Part shown: positions 1 to 8,768 of the stretch, in pieces
How positions within the stretch are numbered: the stretch's first letter is position 1
How the letters are laid out: every line of letters begins with the position of its first letter
NCBI RefSeq assembly: GCF_003626535.1
Contig: NZ_RBAL01000023.1
Location: 31,956-95,955 of the forward strand
DNA from: Streptomyces hoynatensis
GTDB lineage: Bacteria > Actinomycetota > Actinomycetes > Streptomycetales > Streptomycetaceae
Direction: 5' to 3'
DNA: 64,000 nucleotides
Position numbers and translations under genes: made by a program
The notes under the pieces: generated by a model
Seen by the model: the letters and a program-made list of their open reading frames with translations, nothing else
Told to the model about the DNA's origin: nothing
Databases searched by the model: none

Positions 1-791
1 CGGTCGAGGTGCTCGACGAAGTTGTAGATCCGCACGATGCTGGAGTGCTCGATCTCCGCCAGGAAACGCCGCTCGGAGATCGCCGCGGCCATCGCGTCCT
101 CGTCCCCGGTGTCCAGCAGGCCCTTGAGCACCACCCACCGGTCGGAGACGGCGCGGTCGATCGCCAGGTAGATCCAGCCGAGCCCGCCGTGCGCCAGGCA
201 GCCCGCGATCTCGTACTGGTCCTTGACCACGTCGCCCGGCTGGAGCTTGGGCAGGAACGAGTACGGGTGGCCGCACTTGGTGCAGAAGCCCTCCGTGCGC
301 CCCGGCCGCCCGTTGCGGGCCCGGCCCACCGGGGCCCCGCAGTCGCTGTTGCCGCAGAACCGCTTCCGCTCGGGCACCTCGGGGTCTTCGAGCACCGCGG
401 CCAGCGGGTCGGGGCGCGGCACCTCCGGCATCGCCACCAGGCCCACCCCGAGCCGCGAGCGGGTGGAGCCGGTCCCGGAACGCGAGCTGCGCACCGAGAC
501 GGAACGGCCGGACAGCTTGCCCGAGACCGCGCGCGAGAGCCGCCCGGAGACCGAGCGGCGCGAGAACTGGGACCGCGAGGAGGGCCGGCTGCCGCCGCTG
601 TTCGCGGTGCCCTCGCCGAGGAGTTCCGCGGGCAGGCCCGTGATGCCGGTGGCCACGCCGCCGATCAGGCCCTCCGGGGAGACCACGGGGGCCAGCCCGC
701 AGGTGTCGCAGTACAACTCGCCCTCGCCCACGTCCTCGTAGCCGCCCAGGCAGCCGGGGCGCTGGCAGAGGCCGACGCGTTCCCGGCTCAC
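1..791 (-). CDS. pknG: PknG-like serine/threonine protein kinase, N-terminal part (runs off the window)
   Basis: Cytoplasmic Ser/Thr kinase of the PknG type. The visible 263 codons begin with a GTG at 791 that overlaps the stop of the upstream gene (GTGA). The N-terminus carries Cys pairs (C9 and C14, then CDTC at about 27-30, and a second zinc-ribbon-like set CGNSDC...CTKCG at about 110-135), matching the rubredoxin-like metal-binding region of PknG. Between them is a Ser/Arg-rich segment that could be a phosphorylation target. The kinase domain opens at about residue 150 (GDVVKDQYEI, then a glycine-rich loop AHGGLGWIYLA and VVLKG with the likely ATP-binding Lys). The catalytic loop and any TPR region lie beyond position 1. 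In mycobacteria PknG works with GlnH and GlnX in sensing amino acids; the same partners lie upstream here. Identity is confident; the partner function is inferred from gene order. Confidence 0.9.
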   Translation of the reverse strand, partial: MSRERVGLCQRPGCLGGYEDVGEGELYCDTCGLAPVVSPEGLIGGVATGITGLPAELLGEGTANSGGSRPSSRSQFSRRSVSGRLSRAVSGKLSGRSVSVRSSRSGTGSTRSRLGVGLVAMPEVPRPDPLAAVLEDPEVPERKRFCGNSDCGAPVGRARNGRPGRTEGFCTKCGHPYSFLPKLQPGDVVKDQYEIAGCLAHGGLGWIYLAIDRAVSDRWVVLKGLLDTGDEDAMAAAISERRFLAEIEHSSIVRIYNFVEHLD

Positions 792-2068
792 GCGTGCCAC
801 CTCCGCTCCACGGGCTCCCCCGGCTCCTCGGCCGCCAGCGCCTCCGCGGCGGCCTGCTGGTAGCGCAGCACCGCGAGTTCCGCGGCGCGCAGGTCGCAGG
901 GCGCCGTCCACAGCAGCCGCCGCGCCGCGTCGTAGCGCTCCACGAGCAGCGGCTCTTCGGCCTTGCCGCACCTGGCGGTCCGCGCCTTGTACGCGTCGAG
1001 CCGGCCGCGCAGTTCGGCCCGCACCGCGAGCGGCGCGGTCACCGCGGCCAGCGAGTCCCGCGCCCTGGTCAGCTCCTGCTCGGCGCGTTCCTCCAGCGAT
1101 TCGAGCAGCGGCGAGAGCCGGTGCCACTGGGCGCGGCGCCTGAAGTCGGCCGCGGCGGCCAGCTGTTCCTGCAAGGCGGTCGGCGGCCCGTTGACCGCGG
1201 GCACCTCGGAGGCGGCGATCTTCGCCAGCACCTCGCCGCGCGCGGTGCGCGCCTCGGCCAGCGTGCGGTCGGCCCGGGAGAGCACGTCACGCAGCCGCAC
1301 CAGCCGTTCCTCGGCGTCCTTGCGCACCCCGATGACGGCCTCGACCTCGCGCCTGATGTCGTCCAGGGCGCGGGCCGAGCGGTCGTAGCGCGCGGTGTCG
1401 GGCCGCCCGCCGCCCGGGGCGCTGCTGCCGCCGTCGGGAATCCAGAACGCCAGCGGGTCGGCGATCACCTCGGCCCGCAGCTCCTTCAGGTCCTCGGTGA
1501 CCCGGCGCAGCTCGTCCCCGGCCGGGTGGGCGCCGGGCCGCACGCCCACCGAGTGGGCCAGATCCCGCAGCCGGTGCAGCTCGGTGGACAGCATGTCTAT
1601 CCGGGCCGGCAGCGCGGACCACACGGCCTCGGCGGCGATCACCGCGTCGAGCACCTCGGCGTACCCGGCGTTCATCCGCCCGATCAGCTCGGCCCAGCGG
1701 AGGCGTTCGACGGGCCTGCCGTCCGGCCCGGCGACGAGCAGGCCGCCCTCCTCGCCGAGTACCTCGCCGAGCCGGGTCAGGTCCTCGCGGGTGGGGAAGC
1801 GGCGGCGCGACCGCAGCTCCCGCGCGGCGTCCAGGGTCGCGGTGAAGGCGTCGAAGCAGGCCCACAGCGAGGCCGCGGTCCGCTCGGCGCGGGCCCAGCG
1901 CTCCCGGGTGATCCCGGTCAGCTCGGCGCCTTCGAGCAGTCTGCGGCCCGCGTGGTCCTGCAACGCGAGCAGGGACGACTCGATCGCCTCGTGCTCGGCG
2001 GCGAGCCGCGCCAGCGCGCGGTCGGCCTCTTCCCGGCCGAGCATCTTTCCGCCGGAATCCGGGGCCAT
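788..2068 (-). CDS. Coiled-coil protein inside the pknG-glnH-glnX operon
   Basis: A 426-residue soluble protein, rich in Ala, Glu, Arg and Leu, with long heptad-like stretches and no signal peptide or membrane segment. Probable coiled-coil regions are about residues 10-60, 150-200 and 235-345. I recognise no enzyme motif. The ATG at 2068 has a good ribosome binding site (GGGGAGAG just upstream). Its stop overlaps the kinase start, and it begins about 100 bases after glnH, so it is very likely co-transcribed and translationally coupled to pknG. The mycobacterial operon has no such gene that I know of, so this may be an actinomycete-specific adaptor or kinase substrate. That role is inference from position only. 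Confidence 0.75.
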   Translation of the reverse strand: MAPDSGGKMLGREEADRALARLAAEHEAIESSLLALQDHAGRRLLEGAELTGITRERWARAERTAASLWACFDAFTATLDAARELRSRRRFPTREDLTRLGEVLGEEGGLLVAGPDGRPVERLRWAELIGRMNAGYAEVLDAVIAAEAVWSALPARIDMLSTELHRLRDLAHSVGVRPGAHPAGDELRRVTEDLKELRAEVIADPLAFWIPDGGSSAPGGGRPDTARYDRSARALDDIRREVEAVIGVRKDAEERLVRLRDVLSRADRTLAEARTARGEVLAKIAASEVPAVNGPPTALQEQLAAAADFRRRAQWHRLSPLLESLEERAEQELTRARDSLAAVTAPLAVRAELRGRLDAYKARTARCGKAEEPLLVERYDAARRLLWTAPCDLRAAELAVLRYQQAAAEALAAEEPGEPVERRWHA

Positions 2069-2170
2069 CGCTCTCCCCTCTGCTGTCTGCTGTGTTCGTA
2101 CCGCAATCTTTCCCCCGCCCGCCCTCGCCCCATCCGCCGCCGCGGGCGCCCGGGCGGCGGGCCGGGCGGC

Positions 2171-3487
2171 TCAGTCCACGAGCCCGCCCTCCAGATACTC
2201 GGGCTCGGGCGGCGTGGGCGGCGGGTCGCGGCGCCCGTCGTACAGGTAGGGCGCCAGCCACCGGTCGAAGGACTGCCGCCACTGGCTGTCCTCGCCGCCG
2301 GCGCGGTAGTCCTCAAGGACGGCGTTCACCCAGGCGACCAGGTCGGTGTTGGCGAGGTTCATCGCCACCCCGTACGACTCGTCCGTCAGCCGCTGCCCCA
2401 CCAGCCGCATCGAGGGGTCCTGCGCCAGATGCCCGGCCGCCAGCGCGGTGTCGGTCATCAGGGCGTCCGCCAGGCCGAGTTGCACCTGCACCAGGCAGTC
2501 GAGGTGGTTGGGCTGGGTGATCAGCTGGGCGCCGTGGCTCTGCTCCTGCAGCAGCCGGCTCGCCGTGGAGCCCGCCGCGCTGCACACCCGGGCCCCGTCC
2601 AGGCTCTCGTCGAAGCCGGTGATGGAGGAGTTGCGCGGCACCTCAAGCTGCTGCCCGGTCTCGAAGTAGGCGGTGGAGAACGCGACGTCCTGCCAGCGGT
2701 CGCAGGTGATGGACATCGAGCGCACCACCATGTCGACGGTGCCCTCCTGTATGGCCTGGGTGCGCTGGGCGGTCGGGATGGCCAGGTACACGATGTCGGG
2801 GTTCTCGCCGAGCAGGTCCTCCGCGATGGCCTGCACCAGGTCGATGTCGAAGCCGACGATGCGGGTGCTGTCCGGTTCGCGGTAGCCCCACAGGTAGCTG
2901 TTGAGGTCGATGCCGACCCGCAGCTGGTTGCGCGCCCTGATCGCCGCCACCGCGTCGCCCGGGTCGCGGGCCGGCGGCAGGCTGGCGTCCACCGGCCGCC
3001 CGTCGCACAGTTGCGGCCCCGCGAGCGGCAGGTCGTCCCCGCTGCTCACCTGCCCGGCCGGCGCGGCCTGCCCCGCGGCGGAACCGGCCCCGGCCGCGGC
3101 CCCGCCGCCCGGCAGCGCCGCCACGAGGGTGGTCCCGGCGAGCACCAGCGCGGCGGCGGCGAGCAGCAGCCCGCGCCCGCGCGGCAGCCGCACCCGGCGC
3201 CGCCCGCCCCGGCCCCCCGGCCCACCCCCCGGCGCCCCGGCGCCCGCCGCGCCCGGCGTTCCCACGGTGCTCACGCTGCCCACCGGCCTTCCCACTTCCG
3301 CCCGTCCGGCCTCCGCCCGTTCCGTCGGCCTTCCCGTTCCGGCCCGTCGCACCGGCCTTCCCGTTCCGGCCCGTCGCACCGGCCTAGCCGCTCCCGCCCG
3401 CTCCACCGGCGTTCCCGTTCCGGCCCGCTCCACCGGAGTTGCCGCCCGGCCCGACTCGTCACGCCCGCCTCCGGCCCCTCGCCTCAC
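2171..3487 (-). CDS. glnH: GlnH-like membrane-anchored amino-acid-binding protein
   Basis: Extracytoplasmic solute-binding protein, family 3, likely sensing or binding glutamate, aspartate or glutamine. The binding domain runs from about residue 155 to the end (DLNSYLWGYREPDSTRIVGF, DMVVRSMSIT, GSTASRLLQEQ are typical). The GTG at 3487 overlaps the glnX stop in a GTGA arrangement and gives 438 residues. From this start, the protein has a cytoplasmic N-terminal tail with five 9-residue repeats (PVERAGTG / PVRRAGTG, about residues 17-61), then a Pro/Gly/Arg stretch and one hydrophobic segment (about 98-118). There is no lipobox Cys, so it would be anchored by an uncleaved signal. A later start near the hydrophobic segment cannot be excluded. 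No ABC permease genes are adjacent, which suits a sensing role rather than transport. Confidence 0.82.
   Translation of the reverse strand: MRRGAGGGRDESGRAATPVERAGTGTPVERAGAARPVRRAGTGRPVRRAGTGRPTERAEAGRAEVGRPVGSVSTVGTPGAAGAGAPGGGPGGRGGRRRVRLPRGRGLLLAAAALVLAGTTLVAALPGGGAAAGAGSAAGQAAPAGQVSSGDDLPLAGPQLCDGRPVDASLPPARDPGDAVAAIRARNQLRVGIDLNSYLWGYREPDSTRIVGFDIDLVQAIAEDLLGENPDIVYLAIPTAQRTQAIQEGTVDMVVRSMSITCDRWQDVAFSTAYFETGQQLEVPRNSSITGFDESLDGARVCSAAGSTASRLLQEQSHGAQLITQPNHLDCLVQVQLGLADALMTDTALAAGHLAQDPSMRLVGQRLTDESYGVAMNLANTDLVAWVNAVLEDYRAGGEDSQWRQSFDRWLAPYLYDGRRDPPPTPPEPEYLEGGLVD
3305..3439 (-). repeat. Five tandem 27-bp units inside glnH
   Basis: Five in-frame 27-bp units encode nine-residue repeats of the form (T/R)P(V/T)(E/R)RAxxG. 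Two neighbouring units starting at 3331 and 3358 are identical over 27 bases. The period is a multiple of three, consistent with expansion under coding constraint. Confidence 0.85.
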
Positions 3488-4917
3488 CGGTACTCCGCCA
3501 GCCTGCGGCCCACGCCGAGCGCGGTGCCGAGCACCGCCAGCAGGGCAAGCGCCACCGCCCCGACCCGCAGGCCGCCGAGCCGCCCGCGCCCGCGGTCGGC
3601 CGCCGCCGTGAACTGCTCCTGCTCGTGCCGCACCGCCTCCCCGAGGGAGGCGTTCACCTGGGCGAAGGACTGCCCCGTCGTCGCCCCGGGGGAGTGGGGC
3701 CCGCCGATCGCCCGGGCCACCGCCTCGTCGTACGCCCCGGCCAGCTCCTGTTCCCGGCCCGCCTGGTGGCGCGTGCGCCACTCCTGGGTGGCGGCCACCG
3801 CGGCCCGCACGGGAGCCAGCCCGTCGGCGTCGTCGGCCAGTTCCTCCGCCTCGCCGAGCAGGCCGGCGACCTGCTCGGGGTCGGGGCCGAGCAGCGTGTT
3901 CATGTGCTCGGTGTAGCTGTCCTCGAACTCGGTGCTCGCGCCCCTGGCGACCAGGTTCAGGTTCTCGTCGCCGCGGGCCTTCAGCGCCTCGGTCCAGGCC
4001 CCGTTCAGCGCGCTCAGCGACCTGGCCGCCCCGGTGCTCGCGTCGTTCAGCGCGGAGCGCGCCAGGACGTGCGCGCCGGTCAGCCACAGCAGCAGCACCA
4101 GCGCCGCCGAGGTGGCCGCCAGCAGGCCCGGGTCGAACACCCGGTTGGTGCGCAGGTAGTGCCGCCGCTGCGCCCAGGCCAGCACCAGGAGCGTGCCGAG
4201 CCCGACCCCCGTGGCCACCCACGGCCACCGCTTGGCCTCGCCCATGTCCTGCTCGAAGCGCCTGGTCTCCAGCTGGTACAGCTCGTCGGCCGTGCGCAGC
4301 AGCGACTCCTGCATCTGCTCGTTGGCGTAGCGCAGGTAGGCCCCGCCCAGCGGGAGGCCCTGCCGGTTGTTCGCGCGGGCGATCTCGACCAGCCCGGTGT
4401 ACACCGGGAGCCGCTGATTGAGAAAGGTGATGTACTCCTGCGCCTCGTCGGAGCCCGAACTGTCGGCCGCCGCCGCGGCGAGCCGCCGCGCCGCGTTGTC
4501 GATGTCGTCCTCGTAGCGCTGCCGCACGTCGGGGTCCTCGTTCGCCCCGGCCAGGAACCCGGTGGCCGCCGCGGTGTTGGCGTCGACGAGCGCACGGTAG
4601 ATCTCGGCGGCCCCGGTGCTCAGCGGCTGGCTGCTGTCGATGACGGTGGCCGCCGCGGCCGTACGATCGGACACCTGCCAGACGGTCACCCCGCCGAACA
4701 ACAGCAGCAGCAGGGCGATCGCCGCGCCGATCAGCCGCAGCCTGCCCGGCTCGGTCCGCAGCGCGGCCCGCAACTGGCCCGCCTTGTACGCCCACGGCGA
4801 GCGGCGCGGTGGCTCCTGGGAGGCCGCGGACGCGGGGGATGGCGGCCCGTCCTGCGGTGCCGTCGCTGCCGCGGCGGCCGGCGGGGACGTCGGCGGAGCG
4901 GTCGGCGAATGCGTCAC
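3484..4917 (-). CDS. glnX: GlnX-like multi-pass membrane sensor
   Basis: A 477-residue membrane protein in the position and with the plan of mycobacterial GlnX. Four hydrophobic segments are visible: about 62-82, 230-248, 262-287 and 448-470. Two extracytoplasmic helical domains lie between segments 1 and 2 and between 3 and 4 (about 145-160 residues each, alpha-helical, sensor-like, recalling chemoreceptor four-helix modules). The N-terminal 60 residues are Pro/Ala-rich and cytoplasmic; the C-terminus is a short Arg-containing tail. I chose the GTG at 4917 because a strong ribosome binding site (AGGGGGAGGG) precedes it; the reading frame stays open to 5094 but lacks such a site. It is the first gene of the operon. 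In mycobacteria GlnX passes the GlnH signal to PknG; the same role here is inferred from synteny and topology. Confidence 0.78.
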   Translation of the reverse strand: MTHSPTAPPTSPPAAAAATAPQDGPPSPASAASQEPPRRSPWAYKAGQLRAALRTEPGRLRLIGAAIALLLLLFGGVTVWQVSDRTAAAATVIDSSQPLSTGAAEIYRALVDANTAAATGFLAGANEDPDVRQRYEDDIDNAARRLAAAAADSSGSDEAQEYITFLNQRLPVYTGLVEIARANNRQGLPLGGAYLRYANEQMQESLLRTADELYQLETRRFEQDMGEAKRWPWVATGVGLGTLLVLAWAQRRHYLRTNRVFDPGLLAATSAALVLLLWLTGAHVLARSALNDASTGAARSLSALNGAWTEALKARGDENLNLVARGASTEFEDSYTEHMNTLLGPDPEQVAGLLGEAEELADDADGLAPVRAAVAATQEWRTRHQAGREQELAGAYDEAVARAIGGPHSPGATTGQSFAQVNASLGEAVRHEQEQFTAAADRGRGRLGGLRVGAVALALLAVLGTALGVGRRLAEYR

Positions 4918-5415
4918 GGTGCGGGCCCTCCCCCTCGTGATTCGGCACGGGCCACGGCCAGAAGTATGCCGCCTGGCCTCGTGACGCCACAGGCTTTGGT
5001 CACGATCGTCTCGGGATCGCGATCTTTGCCCCTTGCCGCCACTCTCGCCCGCCATCACGCGGGGGGCTTGCCGCCCGGTTCCCGCCGAGGTCAACCCCCG
5101 TTTCCCCGCCCGTCACCCGGGCCACGGTCACCAGGCCGCCTCCGCTGGCCCACTCCCGACCGGCTGCCCCCCGGTGAACGATGGCGCCCGCACTGCCCGC
5201 TGCAAGGCTGCGACCGGGGCGGACAGGACTCCTCGGACCCGATCGCTCCCGCCTCGGATCAGGTCCTCCAAGAGGCCCTTCCCGAGGCAGGTCACGATTG
5301 CCTGACTGGACACGACGGAGTTGACTGCGCCCTCGCACAGCTACAGGGAAATGAAAGTGTTTTTTATTCTATGACCCTAGGATGTCAACCTGCTGGGTTG
5401 GGGTACCTCAAAAAG
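4918..5415. other. Non-coding stretch between glnX and the restriction island
   Basis: About 500 bases without a convincing gene. The left part should hold the glnX promoter. GC content falls noticeably from about 5340 (T- and A-rich run around 5351-5440), marking the edge of the lower-GC island. No tRNA or obvious repeat was found at this edge. Confidence 0.5.
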
Positions 5416-6513
5416 TCAATCAAGATTGATGGAATCCCAAATTAGCAGATGCTCTGGTTCGTCATTAAACCAGGCGAACGTGCCATCGGCCAGCATGGGC
5501 AATGCCTTTTTTGCCTCAGGGTGTGTGCGCGACTCGAATGCCGAGAGGAAACGGCATCTTTCCGGGCTCAATCCTTGCGAAGCTGCCCAGGCGAGGAGGC
5601 TTTCCTTGCGCTCATTCGTGATTACGCCGCCACTGAAAACTGCTTCGATGAACCACACTTCATCGTGATCGGGAGCGAGATCTGCCATCAGGCAGTCGGG
5701 CAGCAAAGCGCTTTTATTCACTGTGATGCCCATCGACTCAAGAGCGTGGCCATCGATTAGGTTTACTTTTTCTCCGGGTTGAGAAATGAAAAGCACGTTA
5801 GGCTGCTTTAGGTGGGTCGAGAACTGTTCGGCCACACCCTTCAGGATTACGCTGCTGGGCCCGGGATGTAGTGTTCGGATGCCAGCGCCGGGTAGATGTA
5901 CATGCACGCTCTCATCATTTAGCGCAGGATCGCGACGCAATTGTGCTCTCCGGCGGCCAGTCGGAGTCAGGTGCGTCTTTTGCCATTTCGCAATGGCCTC
6001 ATGAAGTGCAGATCCTGTCATCTCTGGCACTAGAAGGGCGGCGAAATCTGGGGCCAGAGTGTAACGAGCGAGTGGCGAGTTGGTTGACAGGTGTGTTCGG
6101 ATGTTGAGTACCGCGCCGTTGTTGATCAGGGCGTCAATTGATTCGTCGCGTACAGGTTCGCGACTATTGTTTGCATACCAAATGGGGCCCCGTTGGACGC
6201 CGATTGCATCGCAAAAGCTGATGACGTCCTTTTCTTTCTTCATTGCCGCCGTGTAGTAACCGCGTCTTTCGCTGTCTTTCCGTCTTTCGGCAACAGCATC
6301 GCTCATCCACGTGATAGTCGAAGGGCGGATAGGTGCGTTGTCTCCAATGGCGCCGACATACATGGCAACGAAAACGATGGCTGATGCAGCTGGGTTCGCG
6401 GTCGCGGTCATCCCTGTGATCTCCGAAGGCAGCACCAAGCTCAGTCGATCTTGGTATGCCTTCCGGTTCTCGAGCAGTGGAGGCAGGGGCCAGTCGTCTG
6501 GTGAGTATGTCAC
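5416..6513 (-). CDS. Type II restriction endonuclease, BsuBI/PstI family
   Basis: Predicted site-specific endonuclease of 365 residues. The C-terminal region matches the BsuBI/PstI fold pattern: EVWFIEAV followed by GGVITNERKESL (about residues 285-306), then FLSAFESR (about 322-329) and AWFNDEPEHLLIW near the end (347-359), where the family has a 'W.AEEPDHLI' motif. The N-terminal half is the helical DNA-recognition part of the family. Length fits (PstI and BsuBI are about 320-330). The GTG start at 6513 overlaps the methyltransferase stop by four bases (GTGA), so the nuclease is made after, and coupled to, the protective methylase. Base composition is clearly lower in GC than the flanking genes. 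The PstI/BsuBI recognition sequence is CTGCAG; the specificity here is inferred, not shown. Confidence 0.85.
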   Translation of the reverse strand: MTYSPDDWPLPPLLENRKAYQDRLSLVLPSEITGMTATANPAASAIVFVAMYVGAIGDNAPIRPSTITWMSDAVAERRKDSERRGYYTAAMKKEKDVISFCDAIGVQRGPIWYANNSREPVRDESIDALINNGAVLNIRTHLSTNSPLARYTLAPDFAALLVPEMTGSALHEAIAKWQKTHLTPTGRRRAQLRRDPALNDESVHVHLPGAGIRTLHPGPSSVILKGVAEQFSTHLKQPNVLFISQPGEKVNLIDGHALESMGITVNKSALLPDCLMADLAPDHDEVWFIEAVFSGGVITNERKESLLAWAASQGLSPERCRFLSAFESRTHPEAKKALPMLADGTFAWFNDEPEHLLIWDSINLD

Positions 6514-8246
6514 AGCGTCAGACCATATACCTCATTGATCGCTGAGGAGAGGTCTTCGTCGGGCAAGCTTGCCCAGGCTCTCAGCGTCTTGGGCCCTGGC
6601 AACGGTAGCGCGGCCAGTTCGTAGGCGGACACGGCAACTGAGCCCGTGAGGCACCGGTAGAGGCGGTCCAAGGCGTCTGAGTCCAGTAGTGCCGTCAGTA
6701 GTCGGGGTGTGAGCAGGCTCCCGGGGGTCTCGCACGTGAGTACGTTTACATGGTTCTCCACCGAGACACGCCCGCCCCATGTGGACAATGTTTTGTCGTC
6801 AAGTGCAGCTGCCAATAGCCGCCGCCCCTGCTCTGGAGCGGTCGTTCGTTGAACAAGAACAGCAGGCTGATTCAGCACTAGAAACTTCTCGTCATTTTTC
6901 CCGAGATGCAAATATCTCAGCCGGTCTCGCGTCTTATCGCGATGAAGCCTCCCTCCGTCAAGATCTGCTGCCCAGATGATCATCACGGAACTATCCGACG
7001 GGAAAGAGGACAGCTGGCTTTTGCGGCGGTTCCAGACGAGTGGCCCGGTAGAAATAGACCAGCCGTAATTTGCGAGACGCTGCGTCATTTTCTGGGCCTT
7101 CCGAATGACAGGAGGATCCGTTGGAGTTCGGGGTAGCAACCAAGGGCGCTCCGCGACAGCCGGAAGCCTGCCCTTTCCGATCTCTTCCTCCGAGACGCGA
7201 CCGTTTATCCTCACCCGCCCGCATGTGACCGACCGTGTGAGGCTTCCCTTTTGGAAGGTGGCCAACACGGTCTCTTGGGTGACTCCGGTCGAGAAAACGC
7301 GTGCCCTATCGGAAACGTGAGTGAGTCGAGTCAGTGGTGCTGTCCTGGCCAGATAGGAGCGAAGTCGCTGGAAATAAGCGCCCCCAAGCCAGCCGGCGGG
7401 CACGAGTGCTGAGAGGGCGCCGCCTTCTGCCAAATTTTCGGCAGCCGCAGCCATGAAAAGGCCATATCGATTCGCGTGTCCGAATACGACGTGTTGCCAT
7501 TTCTGGCGATCTCTATCGGATAGGCGAACCCTGCCATAAGGGGGATTCAGGAGCACGAGCGTGGGTGGTACAGGAGGTGGGGTCAGTCCGTCGCCTACTT
7601 CAAGTAGTGATGGAAGCGGACGACGTCGTGACAGCGGTACCCTCAGCCAGGTAGGAAGTAGCTCAGCAGCAAGAAGCGCATTGCCAAGCCATACGGCGGA
7701 GGCGTCGAGATCGCGGCCCCCGATGGCCGATTTCACAACTCGAAGAGTAATCTCCGGCTGTGCATCGCGTCGCTTCTGTAGCCAATACCGCAGTGCTGGC
7801 AAAAGAAGCATCCCCGCGCCACAAGCCGGATCCCAGATCAGGCCCTCAGGGTGGCGCTGGAGCGTCTTAGTGCTATGTTGGTAGAGAATTTTCGCCAGGG
7901 TTGGCGGCGTGTAGTGTCGGCCCTCGCTAGTGCGTACGGAGTCATCCAGAGCGACCACATAGGCATTGGCCAGGTCCTCTGCCCGGGCGTCCAGCAAATC
8001 TTCCCTGATTGGACACAGCGTCAAATCATCTTGAGTGAATACGTCTGGAAAAGCTATGACGTGATCAAGACCGAGCGTTTCGGGTGAGTCGGCTCCCAGA
8101 GCCGATGCACGACGCTCCCACCAGTGGGGAACGGTTGCCAGAACTGAAAGCGCCTCTCGCGAGACGCTTGCGGGTCCGTCCGTGTTCAGCCACGCCCGCT
8201 GAGCCCGGTTGGGCCTAGCAGCGACCATCAGCTCGGTCTCGATCAC
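6510..8246 (-). CDS. N6-adenine DNA methyltransferase of the restriction-modification pair
   Basis: Class I SAM-dependent DNA methyltransferase of 578 residues, order of motifs X-I-IV (gamma class, as in TaqI and PstI methylases). Motif X is GRHYTPP (109-115), the SAM-binding motif I is DPACGAG (139-145) and the catalytic motif IV is NPPYG (234-238). The C-terminal part is a likely target-recognition domain. The GTG start at 8246 has a good ribosome binding site (AAGAAGGGG). It lies directly upstream of, and overlaps, the endonuclease gene. It is longer than the PstI methylase (about 500 residues). Codon use is less GC-biased than in neighbours, a sign of acquisition by transfer. Confidence 0.9.
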   Translation of the reverse strand: MIETELMVAARPNRAQRAWLNTDGPASVSREALSVLATVPHWWERRASALGADSPETLGLDHVIAFPDVFTQDDLTLCPIREDLLDARAEDLANAYVVALDDSVRTSEGRHYTPPTLAKILYQHSTKTLQRHPEGLIWDPACGAGMLLLPALRYWLQKRRDAQPEITLRVVKSAIGGRDLDASAVWLGNALLAAELLPTWLRVPLSRRRPLPSLLEVGDGLTPPPVPPTLVLLNPPYGRVRLSDRDRQKWQHVVFGHANRYGLFMAAAAENLAEGGALSALVPAGWLGGAYFQRLRSYLARTAPLTRLTHVSDRARVFSTGVTQETVLATFQKGSLTRSVTCGRVRINGRVSEEEIGKGRLPAVAERPWLLPRTPTDPPVIRKAQKMTQRLANYGWSISTGPLVWNRRKSQLSSFPSDSSVMIIWAADLDGGRLHRDKTRDRLRYLHLGKNDEKFLVLNQPAVLVQRTTAPEQGRRLLAAALDDKTLSTWGGRVSVENHVNVLTCETPGSLLTPRLLTALLDSDALDRLYRCLTGSVAVSAYELAALPLPGPKTLRAWASLPDEDLSSAINEVYGLTL

Positions 8247-8768
8247 TGAGAGCCCCTTCTTTGCGTCACTGACGCCAGGCTTGCTCCGCCTGGTATCTCG
8301 TACGTGCCTAGGATTTCACACGACGCCCTGCGGGCCCCACCAGTTGCCTCTTCTTTCGCGTATGGTCCTGGCGGTGATCGATAGTGTGCAATTGGCTTGG
8401 GATGTAGGTCTCGAATGAAGGGGCAACTGTGTCGCTTCGGTCGAGATCGCAACGAATCGGTGCAAGAGCCAGCTCTCTTGGATGAAGCTGTAGGTGGGGT
8501 TGGGCAACAGCCGTAGCAAACTTGGAGCATGGAGCCGCCCACACCGTTGAGATGCCTGTAACCGTGGAGCGCAGCTGGTCTACTGCGTGGAACCTCAGCC
8601 GTTCCAGGTGGCGGCAAAGCGGCCTTCGGCAGCTGGCCATGCTCGGCGAGACTGCCAACAGCCTCAGACGGCTACCAGCCATGCTGGGGCACTCCTCAGC
8701 TTGCGTTGCAGGGTTCTGGCTTCGGGCTGAGTCACCCATCCGTAGTTGGGCGTCGCGGCAAGGGCGCC
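8247..8768. other. Non-coding flank of the restriction island
   Basis: About 520 bases of intermediate GC content without a gene I can support. The first part should carry the promoter of the methylase gene. Short open frames exist on both strands but show no recognisable motif and poor codon bias. No controller (C-protein) gene was seen here. It may be a degraded remnant left by insertion of the island. Confidence 0.45.

Noticed and set aside
3305..3439. Regular repeats that could suggest a CRISPR-like array
   Set aside because: The 27-bp units are contiguous without spacers and keep the glnH reading frame; they are coding repeats.
3918..5094. Longer glnX frame starting at 5094
   Set aside because: The extra 59 codons have poor codon bias and no ribosome binding site, whereas the GTG at 4917 follows AGGGGGAGGG.
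5128..5313. A 61-codon minus-strand frame in the gap before glnX
   Set aside because: No ribosome binding site, no motif and weak codon bias; treated as non-coding.
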